Source: Buttiauxella sp965119215 (GTDB lineage Bacteria; Pseudomonadota; Gammaproteobacteria; Enterobacterales; Enterobacteriaceae). Taken from it: a DNA stretch of 64,000 nucleotides. Below, piece after piece: positions 35,411-42,891 of this stretch. The stretch spans positions 1 through 64,000 of the forward strand of contig CBCPKK010000038.1 of assembly GCA_965119215.1 (NCBI GenBank), in the 5' to 3' direction. How positions within the stretch are numbered: position 1 is the first letter of the stretch; every line of letters begins with the position of its first letter. Below the pieces are notes generated by a model that saw only the letters and a list, made by a program, of their open reading frames with translations, searched no databases and was not told the origin of the DNA. Both the position numbers and the translations under genes were made by a program.

Positions 35411-36117
35411 CCGCAGGCTCCTTCAGTCAGAATATAAAGTTCGTTGTTATGCAGTCCGCGGCGGTTTTCTTCACGTTGCAGGCAGATTTCTGGCAGCGGC
35501 TGGCGCTGAGCATCAAGCGTGATACCGAGCGGCTGGCACGGGTATTCCCCGGCAGGGTTAAGTGGATGCGGGCAGGTATGGAGAACCACTAAGGTGTCCA
35601 TGGCAAAACGCAGCGTGACAGATGCCCCCGCGCAGCCTTGCTGTTCAAGCTGTAAATGGCCTTCATCGCTGGCGGTGACTTTGGAAAAGAAGTTGATGTT
35701 CGCCGCCATATCGCGCTTACTCAGGCCATATTTCGCCAGTTCGATCAGGAAGCTGTCGTAACCATTCTGGTGACGTTCGTTGCGGGCTTGCTGGTAATCC
35801 AGCGCGCCAAATTGTTCGGCTATCTGCAAAGCATTGCTGCTGCCACACACCGTTTCGTGCCAGCCAAAACTGTCTTGTTCAATGCCGCAGAAGATGCGGC
35901 CCATGTCTGAATACAGGCAATGCCCGGCAGTCAGTCGAAAAGTGTGCTGGCATTTCAGGGTGTCCGGCGCGTTATAACGCTCCAGCAGGTTTTCCGGGTT
36001 GTAGAACAGGGCGGCAGCATTGACGCCACCGTGGATGTCGGTGAGCGTTAAAGCGGTGCCCTTACGCATGACGAGCGACCAGTGGCTGCCAGCGGGAAGT
36101 TCGGTTCGATAAGTCAT
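35404..36117 (-). CDS. cgdA: Carboxyguanidine deiminase subunit A (urea-amidolyase-associated protein 1)
   Basis: A 237-residue DUF1989 paralogue of CgdB. Matching blocks are SHWSLVMRKGTALTLTDI, NAAALFYNPENLLERYN, FGWHETVCGSSNALQ and HTCPHPLNPAGEYPCQP. It starts in an ATGA overlap with the ABC ATPase stop, with AAGGAG just upstream. Together with CgdB it should form the nickel-dependent deiminase of guanidine breakdown (family knowledge). Confidence 0.88.
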   Translation of the reverse strand: MTYRTELPAGSHWSLVMRKGTALTLTDIHGGVNAAALFYNPENLLERYNAPDTLKCQHTFRLTAGHCLYSDMGRIFCGIEQDSFGWHETVCGSSNALQIAEQFGALDYQQARNERHQNGYDSFLIELAKYGLSKRDMAANINFFSKVTASDEGHLQLEQQGCAGASVTLRFAMDTLVVLHTCPHPLNPAGEYPCQPLGITLDAQRQPLPEICLQREENRRGLHNNELYILTEGACGC

Positions 36118-37040
36118 GTTGGCTCCTTGGTTGGTGTTGACCCCACCCCAACCCTCCCCTTGCCAGGGGAGGGAGTTTTAGCTCCTCCTCCTGGTAAGTG
36201 AGAGAACAGACTGCTGCCTTTAGCTCCTCCCCCTGGTAAGGGGGAGGTTGGGAGGGGGTCATTTACAGAGTGAATGTCACCCGCAGAGAGAGCCGGAGTG
36301 AGCGTTGTTTTCCCCGCCGGTTTACGATCAAGCGGAATGTCGTAGGTAATACTCGCGCCCCAGCGATCCGGCGCTTGTGGGTCGTGACGCACTTTGTCAA
36401 AAACCCACAGCCTTGATCCGAGTGAAAAACCTTCTTTCAGATCGTGCGTAATCATGAAAATGGTCAGGCGGTGGCGCTCCCACAAATCGCTTATCAGCAA
36501 GTGCATTTCGTTGCGGATACCGGGGTCGAGTGCGCCAAACGGCTCATCGAGCAGCAAAATACGCGGCTGTTTCATCAGAGCCTGAGCCAACGCCAGGCGC
36601 TGCTGCATGCCACCGGAAAGCTGATGTGGATATTTGTTTTGCGCAGGCAGTAAGCCGACTTGATCAAGCATTGCGCGGGCGCGTTCACGAATCGCAGCTC
36701 GCTTCTTGCCCCACACGCGCCCCAGCCATCGGGCGGTGCTAAATTCCTCAGCCAGCATCACATTGCCAATCACCGTAAGGTGCGGGAATACTGAATAGCG
36801 CTGGAAAACCACGCCACGCTGGGCATCCGGCTCTTGTGAGATAGGTTCGCCATCCAGTAAAAATTCGCCTTTAGTGGCCGTTTCAGTCCCGAGCAGCATT
36901 TTCAGAAAAGTGGTTTTTCCACAGCCCGAAGCGCCCACAATCGAAACAAACTCACCTTCTTCGACGCTCACGTTCAGCCTTTCCAGTACTACCTGGTCAC
37001 CGTAGTGCTTTTCGATATTTTTCAGTTCGAGCAACGCCAT
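36114..37040 (-). CDS. ABC transporter ATP-binding protein of the guanidine operon, with repeat-encoded C-terminus
   Basis: A 308-residue ATPase of the nitrate/taurine type. Walker A GASGCGKTT is at about 36-44, signature LSGGMQQRLALAQAL and Walker B ILLLDEPFGALD follow, then the switch His in MITHDLKEG. The typical domain ends near residue 255. Residues 260-308, including PLPTSPLPGGGAK and HLPGGGAK, are encoded entirely by the dispersed repeat at 36140-36262. The frame stays open through the repeat and stops in an ATGA overlap with cgdA. The tail is probably unstructured and without function, but it keeps translation running to cgdA. Confidence 0.9.
   Translation of the reverse strand: MALLELKNIEKHYGDQVVLERLNVSVEEGEFVSIVGASGCGKTTFLKMLLGTETATKGEFLLDGEPISQEPDAQRGVVFQRYSVFPHLTVIGNVMLAEEFSTARWLGRVWGKKRAAIRERARAMLDQVGLLPAQNKYPHQLSGGMQQRLALAQALMKQPRILLLDEPFGALDPGIRNEMHLLISDLWERHRLTIFMITHDLKEGFSLGSRLWVFDKVRHDPQAPDRWGASITYDIPLDRKPAGKTTLTPALSAGDIHSVNDPLPTSPLPGGGAKGSSLFSHLPGGGAKTPSPGKGRVGVGSTPTKEPT
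36140..36262. repeat. GC-rich dispersed repeat, long form (copy E), inside a coding region
   Basis: Outer arms ACCCCACCCCAACCCTCCCC and GGGGGAGGTTGGGAGGGGG flank two CTCC...GGGAG hairpins. It matches copies B and H but is read as the last 49 codons of the ABC ATPase gene. Confidence 0.85.
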
Positions 37041-37049
37041 AGCGCCTCC

Positions 37050-37862
37050 TTATTTCGCGTAGTACCACGGGAAGCAGCGACGGTTGATCACGCGCAGCAG
37101 CAGGTCGAGGGTGAAAGCCAGTAACGTAATCCACGCCACGTAGGGCAAAATCACGTCCATCGCCATATAGCGGCGCATCAGGAAGATGCGGTAGCCAAGC
37201 CCTTCGGTGGCGGCAATGGCTTCGGCAGCAATCAGGAATAGCCATGCAGAGCACAGCGACAGGCGCACTGCGTCAATCAGGCGGGGTAACAATTGCGGCA
37301 GAACCACACGCCAGAGGATTTGCGCGCTATGGCCGCCAAGCGTCTGGGCTTTCACCATTTGCTCGTGGGGGATGGCCTGAACCTGAAGCTGTAAATCGCG
37401 CACGATAAACGGCGTAATACCGATAACAATCAGCACCACCTTCGAGAGTTCACCCAATCCAAAGGTAATAAACAGGATGGGCAGGATCGCCAGCGGTGGG
37501 ATCAAAGCGATCAACGTAATCAGCGGTGAAAGCACCGACCGAACCACCGGCAGAGCGCCACAAAACAGGCCAAAAATCAGGGCCAGCAGCGCACTAAACC
37601 CAACGCCAACCAGTAAACGAAGCAAGCTCGCCGCGCTGTCGACCCAGAACAGATATTCCCCGGTACGCGGACTTGGCGTGAATGCCATACGGTCAATGGC
37701 TGACCACATCGCATCAAACCCCGGAAGCAGTTTGTCGTAACTGTTCGCCGCAAGACGCGCATCAGACGCCACCAGATAGAAGAAGATCACCGCCACTAAC
37801 GGTAGAGCCCCCATCAGCACGCGAGACATTGGATGGGGTTGATAGTTAATGATTTTGCGCAT
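37050..37862 (-). CDS. ABC transporter permease of the guanidine operon
   Basis: A 270-residue inner-membrane permease of the nitrate/taurine/urea-type family. About six hydrophobic segments are visible, with the ATPase-contact (EAA) loop near VKAQTLGGHSAQILWRVVLP. RBS GGAGG lies before the ATPase, 9 bp downstream. It most likely imports guanidine or a related small nitrogen compound with the neighbouring binding protein. Confidence 0.88.
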   Translation of the reverse strand: MRKIINYQPHPMSRVLMGALPLVAVIFFYLVASDARLAANSYDKLLPGFDAMWSAIDRMAFTPSPRTGEYLFWVDSAASLLRLLVGVGFSALLALIFGLFCGALPVVRSVLSPLITLIALIPPLAILPILFITFGLGELSKVVLIVIGITPFIVRDLQLQVQAIPHEQMVKAQTLGGHSAQILWRVVLPQLLPRLIDAVRLSLCSAWLFLIAAEAIAATEGLGYRIFLMRRYMAMDVILPYVAWITLLAFTLDLLLRVINRRCFPWYYAK

Positions 37863-37877
37863 TGGGCACCTCCGGTT

Positions 37878-38933
37878 TTACAACTGTTGCTTTACGGCGA
37901 GGAGAATAAATTCGTCGCTAAAGCGCAGTTTGGTGTTGTTGGTGTCACCCCAGCTACCCGCAGGTGTCGCCACGCCGACTACGTCGGCTGATGGAGCGGC
38001 TTCGCCTAATAAGCCGTGCTTAAAGGAGAACTCTGCAACCATCTGCATGGTGGCTTTCAGTTGCGGGCTGTCGGTGAAATCCAGCGCCAGTTTCGGATCG
38101 CTGAAAAGGTGCGTGGCGGCAAGTTGGGCGTCGAATCCGGCTAAATCTGTGCCAGCAGCCTGGCCCATTTGGGTGCGAGCGGCTTTGGCAGTCGCGGACT
38201 CCCCTTGCATGACTTTCAGCGTTTCAAACCAGGCGCCGGTCAGTGCTTTCCCTAATTCCGGGTGCGCTTTGAGGGTTTCGGTATTCACCACCAACAGGTC
38301 GAGAATTTCCCCGGGGATTTGTGCGGACGAGAAAAGTAATTTTGCGTTCGGCTGTTTTTGCGCTTCGGCCAACAGCGGGTTCCAGGTGACAATGGACTTC
38401 ACTTCTGGCGTGGTAAACGCCGCGACAAGATCTGCATCAGCCGTGTTGACCACTTTCACATCGCGCTCACTCAAGCCTGATTTTTCCAGGGCGCGGGCGA
38501 GTAAATAATGAGAAACCGAAAGCTCAACCAGGTTAATCGGTTGTCCTTTAAGGTCGGCAATGGATTTTGCGGATTTCGAGAGAATGCCGTCGTTACCGTT
38601 GGAGTAATCGCCAATAATCAATGCGGTACTGTCAACGCCACCGGCTGCGGGGATGGTCAGTGCGTCCATGTTCGTCATGGTGCAACCGTCAAATCCTCCG
38701 GCGGTATATTGGTTCACCGATTCGATGTAATCGTTCACCTGCACGAACTGGATGTCGATGCCGTATTTGTCTGCCCATTTTTTGACGATGCCGCTTTGCT
38801 GGGCGTAATCCCAGGGCATCCAGCCTGCATAAATAGACCAGCAGAGTTTAAAAGTGGGTTTTGCTGCAAAGGCGCTAACGCTAAACAGCGCGAGTGCGGC
38901 AAATAAGATTCCACGGTGGCAAGCTTTAAGCAT
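37878..38933 (-). CDS. ABC transporter substrate-binding protein of the guanidine operon
   Basis: A 351-residue periplasmic protein of the NMT1/TauA-like family. Signal peptide MLKACHRGILFAALALFSVS is followed by the mature start AAKPTFKLCWSIYAGWMPWD. It is the first gene after the guanidine-I riboswitch, with AGAGGA before the ATG. In other bacteria the same family heads urea-carboxylase gene clusters. The ligand is inferred from the riboswitch. Confidence 0.88.
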   Translation of the reverse strand: MLKACHRGILFAALALFSVSAFAAKPTFKLCWSIYAGWMPWDYAQQSGIVKKWADKYGIDIQFVQVNDYIESVNQYTAGGFDGCTMTNMDALTIPAAGGVDSTALIIGDYSNGNDGILSKSAKSIADLKGQPINLVELSVSHYLLARALEKSGLSERDVKVVNTADADLVAAFTTPEVKSIVTWNPLLAEAQKQPNAKLLFSSAQIPGEILDLLVVNTETLKAHPELGKALTGAWFETLKVMQGESATAKAARTQMGQAAGTDLAGFDAQLAATHLFSDPKLALDFTDSPQLKATMQMVAEFSFKHGLLGEAAPSADVVGVATPAGSWGDTNNTKLRFSDEFILLAVKQQL

Positions 38934-38953
38934 GGCGATTCCTCTGACGGTTG

Positions 38954-38973
38954 CGGAAAAAGGTGCAGGAGGG
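38954..38973 (-). other. Probable expression platform of the guanidine-I riboswitch
   Basis: On the transcript, the aptamer 3' arm CCCGGGAGG (39005-38997) can pair with CCCTCCTG (38973-38966), which is followed by a U-rich run (CCUUUUU). This could form a terminator when guanidine is absent, giving an ON switch. The pairing is proposed by eye only. Confidence 0.45.
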
Positions 38974-38995
38974 GGCGGCGCTCAATGGTCGCTTA

Positions 38996-39085
38996 TCCTC
39001 CCGGGCTTTTGTCCCGCCGTGTAACCGCCAGAGGGCGGTCGATCACTCTCGGACCAGCATCTTTCGACCGGAACCCTAGTGATCC
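38996..39085 (-). ncRNA. Guanidine-I (ykkC) riboswitch aptamer
   Basis: On the minus strand the conserved ykkC elements appear in order: CTAGGGTTCCG near the 5' end (about 39077-39067), CTGGTCCGAGAG (about 39057-39046), a variable GACCGCCCTCTGGCGGT helix, then ACGGCGGGA and AAAGCCCGGGAGG at the 3' end. These match the family signature, with both paired and single-stranded conserved parts. It leads the ABC-cgdAB-carboxylase operon, which is a known context for this class. Confidence 0.95.
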
Positions 39086-39406
39086 ATTACCAAATTGTCT
39101 GGCGACATCGGTTGCCCGTATCACCCCTGCATCCAGATATCAGCAAAATGAATGCCAGATCTGAAAAGTTAATAGTTTCTCTATTGATTACAGATAATTA
39201 ACGTCATTTTAGGGTCGTGCACGCTGGGTGGGCAATGTTCCAGCAAGGTGCAGAACAGCTGATAAAAATGCACCATTGCAGCGCAAATTTGCCTTAAAGA
39301 GATTGTTGCGAAAGGGTATCTTGCAAAGTCAGGTTCGACTATCCTTAGCAGCATTATTGGGTGCGCATTTGCGTATTTGCATTGAATGGTGGAAGGAGTA
39401 GAAAAG
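39086..39406 (+). promoter_or_regulatory. Intergenic region between riboswitch and yiaF
   Basis: About 320 bp that must hold the promoter of the guanidine operon (minus strand) and of yiaF (plus strand). I see no gene and no strong operator. GGAAGGAG precedes yiaF. Confidence 0.4.
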
Positions 39407-40117
39407 ATGGCGACAGGTAAGTCCTGGTCACGCTGGGTTGCGCCGCTTGCGGCAATTTTAATGGTGGTGAGCCTGAGCGGTTGTTTTGATAAAGAAGGCG
39501 ATCAACGCAAAGCGTTTGTCGATTTCTTACAAAATACAGCGATGCGCAGCGGCGAACGTTTGCCGACATTAACTGCCGATCAGAAAAAACAATTTGGTCC
39601 GCTGGTTTCTGATTACGCGATTCTGTATGGCTTCGCCCAACAGGTAAATCAGGCAATGGACGATGGCATGAAACCCGTCGTTGATAGCGTAAACAGCATT
39701 CGTGCCCCGCAAGATTACATGACGCAGCGCGATGCACTGCGCAATGCCAATGGCTCGTTAAACGTGTTAGGTCAGCAAGTACAGAATGCCAAAATGCAGG
39801 CAGACAGCGCTCGCGCCACATTGAAACAGCCAGATGACCTGAAAACCGTTTACGAGCAGGTTTATCAGAAAGTGGTGACTGCTCCGGCAGACGCCATGGC
39901 ACCGCTTATCCCTGCCGCGCAAACTTTCACCGCTCAGCTGGTGCAAGTGGGTGATTTCATCCAGCAGCAAGGCACTCAGGTTGGTTTTACTGCGGGCGGT
40001 ATTCAGTTCCCAACTTCACAGCAAGCAAGCCAGTACAACTCACTGATTGCTCCGCTGGCATCACAGCATCAGGCGTTTATGCAGGCGTATTCAACTGCAC
40101 AAAGCTCCATGCAATAA
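39407..40117 (+). CDS. yiaF: DUF3053 lipoprotein YiaF
   Basis: A 236-residue lipoprotein equal in length to E. coli YiaF. The signal peptide ends in the lipobox LSGC (Cys about residue 26), followed by FDKEGDQRKAFVDFLQNT. The rest is helical and rich in Gln and Ala. ATG 39407 follows GGAAGGAG; an earlier in-frame ATG at 39386 is not conserved. Function is unknown. Confidence 0.92.
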   Translation: MATGKSWSRWVAPLAAILMVVSLSGCFDKEGDQRKAFVDFLQNTAMRSGERLPTLTADQKKQFGPLVSDYAILYGFAQQVNQAMDDGMKPVVDSVNSIRAPQDYMTQRDALRNANGSLNVLGQQVQNAKMQADSARATLKQPDDLKTVYEQVYQKVVTAPADAMAPLIPAAQTFTAQLVQVGDFIQQQGTQVGFTAGGIQFPTSQQASQYNSLIAPLASQHQAFMQAYSTAQSSMQ

Positions 40118-40125
40118 GTGTGATT

Positions 40126-40154
40126 TTCCCCGTCGAAAGACGGGGAAGGTTTTT
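40126..40154 (+). terminator. Terminator after yiaF
   Basis: TTCCCCGTC-GAAA-GACGGGGAA followed by GGTTTTTCC. Confidence 0.9.
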
Positions 40155-40202
40155 CCTCTTTAGTTATTCCCTCCTGATTTCTTTCTCGTGCGTGTATAAA
40201 TT

Positions 40203-40218
40203 TGTCATAAATTTGACA
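40203..40218. promoter_or_regulatory. Candidate operator of the toxin-antitoxin pair
   Basis: TGTCA-TAAATT-TGACA is an inverted repeat 55 bp before the antitoxin ATG. It partly overlaps a direct repeat of ATAAATTTG. Type II pairs usually bind such a site for autoregulation. Confidence 0.45.
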
Positions 40219-40272
40219 CCGCCTGGCGCTGTTCATAAACTCACCATTACGTGCCCGTTTTGAGGAGTTCTC

Positions 40273-40542
40273 ATGCCAAACACAATGTCCCAAAAAACCG
40301 CTCGAGAAGGGTTAAGCAACCCTGAATTATTTGAAGGTGGCGTCTACGTCACGAAAAATGGTGTTGCGGAACTCTTCGTTCAGACAGCAGCAGAGCGCCA
40401 ATTAGAAGAGGCTGAACGCCTGCGCGAACGCCAGAGTAATGCGCTATTAAAACTGGTTATGAAGGCAAAGCAGGAAGTGGCAGAAGGAAAAACTGTCTCG
40501 CCTGAAGTTGCCCTGCAACGTTTACGCGCAGCCAGAAAATAG
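40273..40542 (+). CDS. Type II antitoxin, Phd/YefM-like
   Basis: An 89-residue small protein. The segment GVYVTKNGVAELFVQTAAER resembles the N-terminal DNA-binding fold of Phd/YefM antitoxins. A charged helical C-terminus (EEAERLRERQSNALLKLV) would wrap the toxin. GAGGAG precedes the ATG. It is 14 bp upstream of a RelE/ParE-like gene. Family assignment is moderate; a ParD-like role is the alternative. Confidence 0.7.
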   Translation: MPNTMSQKTAREGLSNPELFEGGVYVTKNGVAELFVQTAAERQLEEAERLRERQSNALLKLVMKAKQEVAEGKTVSPEVALQRLRAARK

Positions 40543-40556
40543 ACAAGGAGTGCGAA

Positions 40557-40895
40557 GTGAAGGAACACACCATTACGCTCGCCGAAACAGCGGTGATAAG
40601 CCTCCAGGATATTGAGTTTTTTAAGTCGCAATTCATTGGCGTAGATGCTGCGGCAACGTTCATTGAGTCGCTGTTGTTACGTTCGGTTGCGGCCATTTCA
40701 GAAGACCCAACCCGATATCGCATCAACGGTATTCTGGCAGACAAAGGCGTCAGAATTCGTGAATGGCTGGATGTGGAAAATGAATATCGCTGTTTTTATG
40801 ACCACAGCAACCATTCTGAAATCAGTATTTTACTCTACGCAAGCATGAAGGAAGATTTTGAATCGGCACTGTATCGTCACAATGTCATTTACTGA
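40557..40895 (+). CDS. Type II toxin, RelE/ParE-like
   Basis: A 112-residue protein starting at GTG with AAGGAG upstream. It has the size and pattern of the RelE/ParE superfamily: N-terminal helix pair with SLQDIEFF, then strands PTRYRINGILADKGVRIREW and ENEYRCFYDHSNHSEISILL. Whether it cuts mRNA or inhibits gyrase cannot be told. Paired with the upstream antitoxin. Confidence 0.7.
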   Translation: MKEHTITLAETAVISLQDIEFFKSQFIGVDAAATFIESLLLRSVAAISEDPTRYRINGILADKGVRIREWLDVENEYRCFYDHSNHSEISILLYASMKEDFESALYRHNVIY

Positions 40896-40966
40896 ATTTG
40901 CATTACTCCAAACGCTCAGGCCACGGCTGGCTTGAGCTCTAGCCCTGCGGACGGCTAAAATAAACC

Positions 40967-41163
40967 TTGCCATTCACATGCTAAATATGTGTTAATACGT
41001 CCATCGGTTTGAAGCACAGACCCTTAAGCAGTTTAGTAGCGCAGTCCTCAAAGAGTTATCATAGATACCCTTCGACGTGATCTACCTTCCTTTATCGCTT
41101 TAAAAAATCTGTAAAACATTCCAATAGCGCCGGAAGGCAAATTTAATTTAAAAGGTAATATCT
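40967..41163 (+). promoter_or_regulatory. cspA promoter and cold-shock 5' leader (thermosensor)
   Basis: TTGCCA at 40967-40972 and GTTAAT at 40991-40996 (18 bp apart) resemble the E. coli cspA promoter. The leader of about 160 nt starts near 41003. It has a cold-box-like TGAAGCACAGACC at 41010-41022, AAGAGTTATCATAGATACCC near 41050-41069 and AAAATCTGTAAAACA near 41105, each close to E. coli cspA leader sequence. It should change fold with temperature and favour translation in the cold. RBS AAAGGT lies before the ATG. Confidence 0.85.
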
Positions 41164-41376
41164 ATGTCTAACAAAATGACTGGTCTCGTAAAATGGTTCA
41201 ACTCTGACAAAGGCTTCGGCTTCATCACTCCTGACGACGGCTCAAAAGACGTGTTCGTACACTTCTCTGCTATCCAGATCGATGGCTACAAATCTTTAGA
41301 CGAAGGCCAGAAAGTGTCTTTCACCATCGAAAGTGGTGCTAAAGGCCCAGCTGCTGGTAACGTAACTAACCTGTAA
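41164..41376 (+). CDS. cspA: Major cold shock protein CspA
   Basis: A 70-residue cold-shock-domain RNA chaperone, the same length as E. coli CspA. RNA-binding motifs KGFGFITPDDG and DVFVHFSAI are intact, and the C-terminus AKGPAAGNVTNL is CspA-like rather than CspB/G-like. It melts RNA structure at low temperature. In E. coli cspA is beside yiaG on the same strand; here it lies downstream of yiaF and the toxin-antitoxin genes, in a different relative orientation. Confidence 0.95.
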   Translation: MSNKMTGLVKWFNSDKGFGFITPDDGSKDVFVHFSAIQIDGYKSLDEGQKVSFTIESGAKGPAAGNVTNL

Positions 41377-41408
41377 GGTTAGCGTTAGCAAAGCTAAAAG
41401 AATTTAAA

Positions 41409-41432
41409 AACCCGCCTCGGCGGGTTTTTTTT
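41409..41432 (+). terminator. Terminator after cspA
   Basis: ACCCGC-CTCG-GCGGGT followed by eight T. Confidence 0.92.
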
Positions 41433-41513
41433 GTATTTGAGGAAAATTGTGTCAGGTTGATGAACACAAATTACTGCAAATGTATCTCTATCCTATTTAA
41501 GCCTTTACCTTCC

Positions 41514-42449
41514 TTAAAGAGAATAGAAGAATGGAATCAAGAAAGGGACAATGACTGTTATGATCCCTCCCGAAAGCAATGCAACAGGAACATAAGCGAC
41601 TCCACAATGTTTCTCTATAATGGGTAGCGTAACGTCCATCGCCGTAGCACCTGCAACACCTATCGCTATATTCCCGTTTCCGATTCTTGATAATGTTGGA
41701 ATTAAAAGAAGAGCAATTGCCTCGCGGAATAAATCGCATAAGAATGCGACAGACCCAAGTAACGGGTCACCCATTTTTGTAAATAAAATCCCAGAAAGAG
41801 TATACCAACCGAAACCAGAGCTGACGGCAAGGCTTTGTGTTAAAGACAGTGGAATGAAAAATGAAATGATTGCAGCCCCTAAGTATGAGGCCATAACGGT
41901 ACAACATGTCATAGCAATATTTTTTCTATTAAAAAAAATATCTTTTAAATTCAAACCTGAATAAGATAATTTAATTGCAATGATGAATATCAGAAAATAA
42001 AGCAGCAAAGAGATAATGAGATCATAGTCAACAATGGGAATGACATGTGAATTACCCATAATAAACCCGATGATGACAAGCCCTCCAAGCATCAAAGGAT
42101 CTTTAATATACCCCATCACATCAAATGATGCTTTCTGCACTGAGTCTAAGGCATCTTTTTTCTCATCACTGCTTTGCGTATTGATGTGAAATATAGCCAA
42201 AACAATAGCAATTGAAAAAGATGAGGCAGCCGCAATACTGATTGCATTCAAACCCACAAGACTTAATTTTTGGAAAATACCCGATATTGAGCCTATTGTA
42301 ATTCCCATTAAAATCAACAGTAGATACAAACAGCCATTTGATATTTTGTCAATAAACTTCATATTTAGTCGTGGGTAAATTATCTTAAAGTTAAAACCAA
42401 AGATAAAAGAAATAAATATTGGTAAAAGGTTACTTAGTGCAGTATTCAT
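41514..42449 (-). CDS. LysO-like amino acid exporter (DUF340 family)
   Basis: A 311-residue membrane protein with about eight hydrophobic segments, resembling E. coli LysO (YbjE, lysine exporter, 299 residues). Family blocks are VSSGFGWYTLSGILFTKMGDP, FLCDLFREAIALLLIPTL and GATAMDVTLPIIEKHCG. Its DNA is much more AT-rich than its neighbours, which suggests recent transfer. The start ATG overlaps (ATGA) a 37-codon fragment of a PLP-enzyme gene upstream. Substrate may be lysine or another cationic amino acid; a diamino acid is also possible. Confidence 0.82.
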   Translation of the reverse strand: MNTALSNLLPIFISFIFGFNFKIIYPRLNMKFIDKISNGCLYLLLILMGITIGSISGIFQKLSLVGLNAISIAAASSFSIAIVLAIFHINTQSSDEKKDALDSVQKASFDVMGYIKDPLMLGGLVIIGFIMGNSHVIPIVDYDLIISLLLYFLIFIIAIKLSYSGLNLKDIFFNRKNIAMTCCTVMASYLGAAIISFFIPLSLTQSLAVSSGFGWYTLSGILFTKMGDPLLGSVAFLCDLFREAIALLLIPTLSRIGNGNIAIGVAGATAMDVTLPIIEKHCGVAYVPVALLSGGIITVIVPFLIPFFYSL

Positions 42450-42559
42450 TTACTCACCCAGATTACAGGTAGATAAGTAGAAGCCATTATGTTTATAACC
42501 GGTGTGTTTCCAATCAGGCTCAACAAATCCTTATTACAAGTTCCATCTTCGATATCCAT
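42446..42559 (-). pseudogene. N-terminal remnant of a PLP-dependent (cysteine-synthase-fold) enzyme gene
   Basis: A 37-codon frame starts at 42559 with AAGGA upstream and ends in an ATGA overlap with the exporter gene. Residues 11-24 read DLLSLIGNTPVINI, which is the typical N-terminus of cysteine synthase, cystathionine beta-synthase and diaminopropionate-synthase proteins (usually LIGNTPLV). After that the similarity stops and the rest of the enzyme is missing. It looks like a gene reduced by an internal deletion that kept its start site and its coupling to the exporter; it could now act as a leader peptide. Confidence 0.6.
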
Positions 42560-42872
42560 CTCTATTCCTTAATAATGTACATATGTAAAACATATAAAAT
42601 AATATAAAGGCATAGTCAAACAGTAATCAAATATGAAATCGTTGCCAAGCGAAGATAAAATCTAATTATCTCCATATGAGGAGATAAAAAACTGTTTTTA
42701 AGGTAAATGAAAGTAATAGCTGGATGGAAATAGATTATTTCCAAGATAATAAACTTAATTATATTAAGATTGATACGATAAGAGAATCTAATATCAATTG
42801 AGAATAAAGAAGTTATTTATATTTATACTAATAAACCATTCATGCAATATATAAATAACCGGTTGATGAAAC
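42560..42872. other. AT-rich intergenic stretch with one inverted repeat
   Basis: About 310 bp of low GC with no gene that I can support. TATCTCC-ATATGA-GGAGATA at 42667-42686 is an inverted repeat that could be an operator for the exporter unit. Nothing else stands out. Confidence 0.5.
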
Positions 42873-42891
42873 AAGGGCTCAGTGAGCCCTT
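42873..42891. terminator. Terminator after yiiM
   Basis: AAGGGCTC / GAGCCCTT with a 3-nt loop, directly downstream of the yiiM stop on the minus strand. Confidence 0.75.

Noticed and set aside
38916..39164. 82-residue plus-strand frame over the riboswitch
   Set aside because: The sequence is explained by the conserved aptamer on the opposite strand; the frame has no protein features.
40069..40293. 74-residue minus-strand frame between yiaF and the antitoxin
   Set aside because: It overlaps a terminator and the start of the antitoxin gene with no features of its own.
41164..41376. CspB or CspG instead of CspA
   Set aside because: The C-terminus GPAAGNVTNL and the 5' leader match CspA best.
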